Of a stretch of DNA of 64,000 nucleotides, positions 58,364-64,000 are shown piece by piece. Positions within the stretch are counted from its first letter, which is position 1. Each line of letters starts with the position of its first letter. The stretch comes from Hoeflea_A sp965249925 (GTDB taxonomy: Bacteria; Pseudomonadota; Alphaproteobacteria; Rhizobiales; Rhizobiaceae): positions 7,254,001-7,318,000 of the forward strand of contig OZ252260.1 in assembly GCA_965249925.1 (NCBI GenBank), in the 5' to 3' direction. The translations under genes were made by a program, and so were the position numbers. Below the pieces are notes generated by a model. That model had not been told where the DNA came from, ran no database searches, and was given only the letters and a program-made list of their open reading frames with translations.

Positions 58364-59371
58364 ATGGCAGACAGCACGGCAACAAGTGTCCGCTCGTTTG
58401 TATTCTATCTGGTGCCGGAGTTTTCGATGATCGCGTTCGCGACGGCGATCGAGCCGTTGCGTATCGCCAACCGGGTGCTCGGATATCGATGCTACCGCTG
58501 GCGCGTTGCCACTTTCGACGGTCAGCCGGTTAAAGCATCCAACGGGATTGAAGTATCGTCCGAGACATCGCTGACGCAGGAACGGCAGTCACTGTCAGGC
58601 GAAAAGCGGCCATCGATGGTGTTTGTCTGCTCCGGTGTCAACGTCGAGGCGCACGCGCAAAAATCGCTGCACGCCTGGCTGCGCGAGGTTCACAACCGCA
58701 ACATCACCATCGCCGGTCTGTGCACGGGTGCCTATGTCCTGGCAGCCGCCGGACTGCTGTCGGGGCGGCGTTGTGCTATTCACTGGGAGGATCTCCCGGG
58801 ATTCGCCGAAAAATTCCCGCTCGCTGAGGTGTATGCCGATCTCTATGAGAAGGATGGCAACATCTATACCTGCGCCGGTGGCACCGCGGCGCTCGATATG
58901 ATGCTCAATCTGATCGGCGAAGACCACGACGACAACCTGGTCAACCGTGTTTGCGAGCAGGCCCTCACGGACCGGGTTCGCAGTCCGCACGACCGCCAGC
59001 GCCTGCCGCTGCGGGCGCGTCTCGGTGTACAGAACTCAAAGGTCCTGTCGATCATCGAATTGATGGAGAGCAATCTCACCGAGCCGCTCTCGCTTCTCGA
59101 AATCGCCGACTATGCCGGCCTGTCGCGGCGTCAGATCGAGCGTCTTTTCCGCCAGGAGATGGGCCGCTCCCCGGCCCGCTACTATCTGGAGATTCGGCTC
59201 GACCGGGCCCGCCATCTGCTGGTCCAGTCTTCAATGCCGGTCGTCGAGGTGGCGGTCGCCTGCGGATTCGTCTCCGCATCGCATTTCTCAAAGTGCTATC
59301 GCGAGCTGTACGGGCGGTCTCCGCAACAGGAACGGGCCGACCGCAAGCAGCTGCTGGTCAACGCCGCCTGA
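58364..59371 (+). CDS. GlxA/GbdR-type AraC-family regulator (DJ-1/PfpI + HTH)
   Basis: 335 residues: N-terminal GATase1/DJ-1-like sensor (VRSFVFYLVPEFSMIAFATAIEPLRIANRV, FVCSGVNVE, TIAGLCTGAYVLAAAGLLSGRRC, ALDMMLNLIGEDH) and a C-terminal AraC double helix-turn-helix (LLEIADYAGLSRRQIERLFRQEMGRSP; VVEVAVACGFVSASHFSKCYRELYG). GbdR of Pseudomonas, which senses glycine betaine and dimethylglycine, has this architecture. Location next to a dimethylglycine-dehydrogenase-like gene supports the analogy. ATG at 58364 is preferred to a TTG at 58355. Confidence 0.9.
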   Translation: MADSTATSVRSFVFYLVPEFSMIAFATAIEPLRIANRVLGYRCYRWRVATFDGQPVKASNGIEVSSETSLTQERQSLSGEKRPSMVFVCSGVNVEAHAQKSLHAWLREVHNRNITIAGLCTGAYVLAAAGLLSGRRCAIHWEDLPGFAEKFPLAEVYADLYEKDGNIYTCAGGTAALDMMLNLIGEDHDDNLVNRVCEQALTDRVRSPHDRQRLPLRARLGVQNSKVLSIIELMESNLTEPLSLLEIADYAGLSRRQIERLFRQEMGRSPARYYLEIRLDRARHLLVQSSMPVVEVAVACGFVSASHFSKCYRELYGRSPQQERADRKQLLVNAA

Positions 59372-59377
59372 GGTCGA

Positions 59378-61888
59378 TTACGCCCGCAACGCCGCGTTTT
59401 GCGGATCGAACGGGCTCTCGGCAATCACCGTGGCGCGGTGGTTGGTTCCCAGAATCCGAATCTCAACATCCGTCCCTAAGGCATTGAAATCAGGGCGAAT
59501 CATAGCCAGCGCTAACGACTTGTCGAGACGCCAGCCGAAACCGCCATGGGTGGCTCGCCCGATCATCGATCCGTCGCTGTAGATCGCCTCGTTTCCGCGC
59601 GCATCGGTATGGGTGACGTCATGCACCTCGAGTGTCACGAAATTCCAGTTGAGACCCGTTTCGCGCGCCCGCACAACCGCTTCCCGGCCGATGAACTCGC
59701 CCTTGTTGGGCTTGACGAAGCGATCGAGGCCGGATTCGTAAGCGTTGTATTCGATCGACAGCTCGCGCGGAATGAGCCGGTAGGATTTCTCGATCGCCAT
59801 GGCCGTCATCGCCCGGATACCGAAGGGTTTGATGCCGTATTCCGCGCCGGCTTCCATAAGCAGGTCGAAGATCGTGTTCTGCTGCTCGATGGGATGGTGC
59901 AGTTCCCAACCCAGTTCGCCGACGAAATTCACCCGCAAAGCGTGGGCACTGGCCGGCCCGACGCTGATCGGCTTGCCCGACAGCCAGGGAAAGTCGGCAT
60001 TGTCGAGGCTGGTGCGTGTCAGCTTGCCGAGCACGTCGCGGGATCGCGGTCCGGCCAAAACCAGGACACCCAATTTCTCGGTGAGTGGCGTGAGCCGCAC
60101 CGATCCGTCGGTTGGTGCGAGCTTGCGCAGGTAATCGTGATCGTGCGCCTCGAACGCACCGGCCGACACCAGGTAGAAACATCCCGGTGCCGATTCGTAG
60201 ACGGTGAATTCGGAGCGCACGCCGCCAAGTTTGGTGAGCAAATGTGCGAGCGCAATGCGCCCCTGCTTCTTGGGCACCGAGTTGGCGAGGATCGATTCAA
60301 GCCACGCACGGGCACCCGGTCCCGATACCTCCATCTTGGCGAAGGCGGACATGTCGAGCAGGCCGACATTTTCGTGCACGTTGCGGACCTCATTGCCGAC
60401 ATGCTCGAAATAGTTCGACCGCCGGAACGACCAGATCTCCTGCACGCGGTTGTCGGTGTCGGGCGTCGGGTGGTTGTGGTTGGTCAGAACATCCGGCTTA
60501 TCGATCGTATCGACACCGATCCCGTAACCGGGCGGGGCGAACCAGTTCGGACGCTCCCATCCATAGACCGAGCCAAAAACAGCGCCAAGGTTCTTCATGC
60601 GATCGTAGCATGGCGCGCGTTTCAGCGGACGGGCCGCGACGCGTTCCTCGTCCGGATAGTGAACGGTGAAGACATTGGCGTAGGCTTCCTCGTTCTTCTG
60701 GCGCAGATACCCTTCGGTCGCATACGGCCCGAACCGCCGCGGATCGACACCCATCATATCGATGCTCGGTTCCTCCTCGACGATCCATTCCGCCAGTTGC
60801 CAGCCGGCTCCGCCGGCCGCGGTCACCCCAAACGAATGGCCCTCGTTGAGCCAAAAATTGCTGAGGCCGGGCGCCGGTCCGACGATCGGCGAGCCGTCCG
60901 GCGTATAGGCAATGGCACCATTATAGACCTTCTTGATTCCCGCTTCGCCAAAGTAAGGCACACGAACGATCGCCGTTTCGATATGTGGCATCAAACGGTC
61001 GATATCTTCCTGAAACAGCTCGAATTCGGAGTCGGCCGACGGGCCGTCGACATAACAGCACGGAGCGCCCTTTTCGTAAGGCCCGAGCAGCAGACCGCCG
61101 GCCTCTTCACGCATGTACCAGGAGGAATCGGATTCGCGCAGAACGCACAGTTCCGCACCGCCCTCGGCACGGAATTTCTGGATTTCCGGATGCGGCTCGG
61201 TGACGATGTACTGGTGCTCGACCGGGATGACCGGCACATCCAGTCCGACCATGGCGCCGGTCTTGCGGGCGAAATTGCCTGTGCAACTCACCACGTGGTC
61301 GCAGACGATGTCACCCTGGTCGGTGCGCACGGTCCAGTGGCCATCACCGCCCTGCTCCAGGCCCAGCACCGTTGTGTTCCGATAAATCGTGGCGCCCCTG
61401 TCGCGCGCGCCCTTGGCCAGCGCCTGGGTCAAGTCGGCTGGTTGGATGTAGCCATCTTCCGGATGGCAGATCGCGCCGATCAGTCCCTCGGTGTTCACAT
61501 AGGGCCATTTGGCCTTGATTTCGCCGGGGGTCATCCGCACAACGTCGATGCCGATGGTCTCAGCGACACCCATGTAATACTCGTACTCGTCCATACGGTC
61601 GCGGGTGCGGGCCAGACGGACATTGGTCACGTTGCGGAACCCCGTGTCCATGCCCGTTTCCTCAGCCAGTTCCTGGTAGAAGCGCACTGAGTATTTGTGG
61701 ATTTGCCCGACCGAATAGCTCATGTTGAACAGCGGCAGCAGACCGGCCGCGTGCCAGGTCGACCCGGAGGTCAGTTCCTTGCGCTCGATGAGGACGACAT
61801 CGTCCCAGCCCTTCTTGGCCAGATGGTAGAGGGTCGAGGCGCCGACGACACCACCGCCAATTACCACCGCACGCGCGCTGCTTTTCAT
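59378..61888 (-). CDS. Dimethylglycine/sarcosine dehydrogenase-like protein (FAD + GcvT)
   Basis: Demethylates an N-methylated glycine; the methyl carbon becomes formaldehyde or methylene-THF. The 836 residues have an N-terminal FAD oxidoreductase (VVIGGGVVGASTLYHLAKKGW; STWHAAGLLP, where the His is typically the covalent FAD site; GYIQPADLTQALAKGA) and, from about residue 430, GcvT-type folate-binding domains (VGLLDMSAFAKMEVSGPGA, ESFRLEP-equivalent LGWELHHP, GIRAMTAMAIEKSYRL). ATG at 61888 has GAAGAAGG upstream. Converges with the GlxA-type gene (6 bp). Dimethylglycine is the probable substrate from context; sarcosine is possible. Confidence 0.9.
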   Translation of the reverse strand: MKSSARAVVIGGGVVGASTLYHLAKKGWDDVVLIERKELTSGSTWHAAGLLPLFNMSYSVGQIHKYSVRFYQELAEETGMDTGFRNVTNVRLARTRDRMDEYEYYMGVAETIGIDVVRMTPGEIKAKWPYVNTEGLIGAICHPEDGYIQPADLTQALAKGARDRGATIYRNTTVLGLEQGGDGHWTVRTDQGDIVCDHVVSCTGNFARKTGAMVGLDVPVIPVEHQYIVTEPHPEIQKFRAEGGAELCVLRESDSSWYMREEAGGLLLGPYEKGAPCCYVDGPSADSEFELFQEDIDRLMPHIETAIVRVPYFGEAGIKKVYNGAIAYTPDGSPIVGPAPGLSNFWLNEGHSFGVTAAGGAGWQLAEWIVEEEPSIDMMGVDPRRFGPYATEGYLRQKNEEAYANVFTVHYPDEERVAARPLKRAPCYDRMKNLGAVFGSVYGWERPNWFAPPGYGIGVDTIDKPDVLTNHNHPTPDTDNRVQEIWSFRRSNYFEHVGNEVRNVHENVGLLDMSAFAKMEVSGPGARAWLESILANSVPKKQGRIALAHLLTKLGGVRSEFTVYESAPGCFYLVSAGAFEAHDHDYLRKLAPTDGSVRLTPLTEKLGVLVLAGPRSRDVLGKLTRTSLDNADFPWLSGKPISVGPASAHALRVNFVGELGWELHHPIEQQNTIFDLLMEAGAEYGIKPFGIRAMTAMAIEKSYRLIPRELSIEYNAYESGLDRFVKPNKGEFIGREAVVRARETGLNWNFVTLEVHDVTHTDARGNEAIYSDGSMIGRATHGGFGWRLDKSLALAMIRPDFNALGTDVEIRILGTNHRATVIAESPFDPQNAALRA

Positions 61889-62113
61889 GGTTTTTGCCTT
61901 CTTCGTTGTCAGAGCCGATCGGCTGTCCCACAGCGGACAGCTCGGATCTTGCATTTCCTCGGCTGACTGTGCGGCAACTATGCCGACGTCGCAAGGTCGG
62001 CCATGGCCTGTTTGCGACATGCGGCAAACGCGGCACGACAGCGGTTTGGCGCCTTTACCCTTTGTCCGCAAATGGCTGCTAACCTGTCCGCGGCGATGGA
62101 ACAGGAGTACCCG

Positions 62114-63826
62114 ATGGACAAGGGCCGGGATCTGGCCGTACGGTCACCGCATAGTTCGACCGCTTCGATGCTGTCACATCCGGCCCTTTGGCTGGTGCTC
62201 GCCGTCGTACTGCTGGCGCTGATCGCCACACAACCGATCGATCTGCCGATCGGTCCGATGTACTGGGATTCCTACATTTACTTCGACGCGGCGCACCGGA
62301 TCGACCTCGGCCAATTGCCGATCGTCGACTTTTTCGTGCCGATCGGTCCGCTGAGCTATTTCCTGACCTGGGTCATGACCAAGCTGTTTCCGAACGGTCA
62401 GCCCCTGCTGATGGCGCAATGGTCGATGCTCATCGTCACGGTTCCGGCGATGTTGCTGATCCTCAGCGACGTCGCGGCACGCTCCCGCTGGCTTGGCTTC
62501 GCCCTGCTGGTTCCGTTTCTGGTGTTTGCCATCCTGCCGATCAACGTTATCGCCTTCTTCTCCTATCCCGGCGTCGATGGTTTCGGGATCTACAATCGCC
62601 ATGCGGCACACCTTCTTTACCTGACCACGGCGACGGTCTTTTTCGTGCGCGGAAACGCAATCAAGACCGTCCTGCTCTGCATTCTCGTGGTGGCGCTGTT
62701 TCTTACCAAGATAACGGCCTTTCTCAGCGGCGGCCTGGTCCTGGCTTTCGCGCTGCTTTGCGGCCTCGTTACGATCCGCCAGGCGATCGTCACGGCCGTG
62801 GTGTTTTTCGCGGCGCTGGCTTTGTTGGAGGCTCTGACCGGCATGACCAGTGCCTACGCGCAGGCGATCATCACACTGGCCACGTCGAACACCGGCTACA
62901 TAACATCGCGTTTCCTGACCGCCACGTCATTGCATATCGGTGTCATCGCCATGGGCGGCATTGCGCTCTTGTACCTGCTTTACGACGAGTTCAGCCACGG
63001 CACGGCCCACGATGCGGACGCCAACGCGCTGACGCGCGTCTTCGATCGGGACTGGTTGTGGTTGGGCGTGCTGCTGTTCGCCGGTTTGTTTTTCGAAACC
63101 CAGAACACCGGCAGCCACGGTTTCATCCTGCTATGGCCCGGCCTGCTGTTTATCTGGCTCCGGCGACAGCCCGTGGAGGAACCACGGCGCAGCATCCTTC
63201 TTGTGTTGATCGCATTCGTTTGTGTGCCGTCGATCGTCAGCGTCCTGCACAAGGCTGGTCGCGCCGTGGCCGTGGCACCGACCTACGAAGCGATCGAAAA
63301 CCGCAACCTGCGCAATCTGGGCCAGGTGTCCGCCAAACCGGTGTTCATGAAGCGGGCGGAGGAAACCGAACAGTTCTACAAGGACAACGAGGAGGCGATC
63401 GCCGCTCTGGCCGCACGCGGCGAACTGATATCGTTCATTCTCTATTCGATCCCCAGCTTCCAGGTGCTGTGGTTGCAGATCCATGACGACCTGATCGACG
63501 CCATAAGAGCCCACGAATCCGAGCACGGGGTGACCTTCGAGACAATCATGTCGATCGACTTCACCAACATCCTGCCCTACCTGATGGATCGCAACGCGCC
63601 GCGCTATGTGGGGATCGCGGCAGATCCGTTCCGGACATTGGGTGTCCCGGACCCGCGGGCCATCGAAGCGGTGAACAACAGCGACCTCATCGTTTACCGC
63701 CGATGCCCGATGACCTCCGGTCAGCAGGCGCTGCTGGAATTCTATCGGCCGGCACTCGTGGGAAAACAGAAGATCGAACTGACCCCCTGTTTCGACGCCT
63801 ATATCGACGCCGACGGCTCTCAGTAA
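62114..63826 (+). CDS. Multispanning membrane protein, GT-C glycosyltransferase-like
   Basis: 570 residues with ten or more predicted membrane helices in the first 400 and a soluble C-terminal domain of about 150. After TM1 comes MYWDSYIYFDAAHRIDLGQLPIVDFFVPIGPL, which resembles the first periplasmic loop of GT-C enzymes, where an acidic residue in the WD/DE position is catalytic. The exact family is not recognised. ATG at 62114 has CAGGAG upstream; earlier in-frame codons lack one. It is divergent from the dimethylglycine gene. Transfer of sugars from polyprenyl phosphate is a guess. Confidence 0.7.
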   Translation: MDKGRDLAVRSPHSSTASMLSHPALWLVLAVVLLALIATQPIDLPIGPMYWDSYIYFDAAHRIDLGQLPIVDFFVPIGPLSYFLTWVMTKLFPNGQPLLMAQWSMLIVTVPAMLLILSDVAARSRWLGFALLVPFLVFAILPINVIAFFSYPGVDGFGIYNRHAAHLLYLTTATVFFVRGNAIKTVLLCILVVALFLTKITAFLSGGLVLAFALLCGLVTIRQAIVTAVVFFAALALLEALTGMTSAYAQAIITLATSNTGYITSRFLTATSLHIGVIAMGGIALLYLLYDEFSHGTAHDADANALTRVFDRDWLWLGVLLFAGLFFETQNTGSHGFILLWPGLLFIWLRRQPVEEPRRSILLVLIAFVCVPSIVSVLHKAGRAVAVAPTYEAIENRNLRNLGQVSAKPVFMKRAEETEQFYKDNEEAIAALAARGELISFILYSIPSFQVLWLQIHDDLIDAIRAHESEHGVTFETIMSIDFTNILPYLMDRNAPRYVGIAADPFRTLGVPDPRAIEAVNNSDLIVYRRCPMTSGQQALLEFYRPALVGKQKIELTPCFDAYIDADGSQ

Positions 63827-63846
63827 TCAGTGGTGCTCGTTGAGCC

Positions 63847-64000
63847 CTACTTGACCTGGCTCGCCACGAAATCCTTGACGATGGTGACGACACCGCGCGA
63901 CAGCAGGTCGTCGAGATTGTCGACGAAGCGGTCGACATCCTGTTTCTGGCAGATCAGCGGCGGTTCGAGGCGAAGGACGTTGCGGTTGTATTCGGTAAAC
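63847..64000 (-). CDS. C-terminal end of a class-III (PLP) aminotransferase, cut by window edge
   Basis: The last 51 codons of a leftward gene; the stop is TAG at 63849-63847. The encoded end (TEYNRNVLRLEPPLICQKQDVDRF, then FVDNLDDLLSRGV) matches the C-terminal LRLEPPL...D...L pattern of class-III aminotransferases such as putrescine, GABA or acetylornithine types. Specificity cannot be told from this fragment. Confidence 0.75.
   Translation of the reverse strand, partial: FTEYNRNVLRLEPPLICQKQDVDRFVDNLDDLLSRGVVTIVKDFVASQVK

Noticed and set aside
59546..61690. 714-residue open frame on the plus strand
   Set aside because: Antisense to the dimethylglycine dehydrogenase-like gene, which has full domain support.
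1..64000. Mobile elements, CRISPR, tRNA or rRNA
   Set aside because: No transposase, integrase, regular repeat-spacer series, cloverleaf or ribosomal RNA sequence was recognised; the 17.7-28.1 kb island has no flanking repeats or tRNA that I could find, so transfer is not claimed.

Overview
The window is 64 kb of GC-rich, densely packed chromosome from an alphaproteobacterium. The evidence is the cobalamin gene set (CobN/CobW/CobO/CobQ with a CbiG-CobJ fusion), the fused NuoE-NuoF-type formate dehydrogenase, a split cobalamin methionine synthase with MttB, RamA and DUF1638 neighbours, ExoD, and codon and GC character. It looks like a Hyphomicrobiales- or Rhodobacterales-like free-living heterotroph. 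I cannot name the genus. I saw no tRNA, rRNA, CRISPR array, insertion sequence or integrase.

Layout. 1-4.6 kb: the 3' side of an RND efflux operon (permease cut by the left edge, plus adaptor) and an L,D-transpeptidase. 4.7-17.6 kb: a large cobalamin block. cobA-cobB-cobC-cobD run leftward, cbiD-cobK rightward, and a leftward operon of a small His-containing membrane protein, cbiX, cobH, cobL, cobI, cbiG-cobJ and cobM sits behind a cobalamin riboswitch. 17.7-28.1 kb: an island unrelated to B12. It has a subtilisin-like protease divergent from a two-gene unit ending in a 1273-residue DyP-peroxidase/cytochrome P450 fusion, then a cyclase-like/ATPase/TPR regulator and a Crp/Fnr regulator. A perfect TGTGA-N6-TCACA site lies in the divergent promoter. 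28.1-37.2 kb: the second cobalamin block (cobP-cobW-cobN-cobO behind a canonical riboswitch, then a diguanylate cyclase, then cobQ). 37.4-39.5 kb: valine catabolism (mmsB and an acyl-CoA dehydrogenase). 39.8-44.9 kb: a HExxH lipoprotein and NAD-dependent formate dehydrogenase. 45.3-61.9 kb: C1 and methyl metabolism. 62.1-64 kb: a GT-C-like membrane protein and the end of a class-III aminotransferase.

How the genes work together. The two cobalamin blocks make the cofactor used by the 46-57 kb region. There, methionine synthase appears split into a homocysteine methyltransferase, a corrinoid protein and a methyl-THF:corrinoid methyltransferase, with MetF and a RamA-like ATP-dependent corrinoid reactivator. 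A non-pyrrolysine MttB-family methyltransferase, an orphan betaine-type binding protein, a GlxA/GbdR-like regulator and a dimethylglycine-dehydrogenase-like enzyme point to methyl groups coming from glycine betaine or related compounds. Formate dehydrogenase could finish C1 oxidation. Two nearly identical palindromes, one upstream of the homocysteine methyltransferase and one inside the end of metF, suggest a shared SAM-cycle repressor.

The most unusual items are the DyP-P450 fusion and its regulatory surroundings; the Arg/Gly-rich tails shared by four methyl-transfer proteins facing an acidic corrinoid protein; the mixture of early- and late-cobalt-insertion enzymes; and the leader region of cobP.
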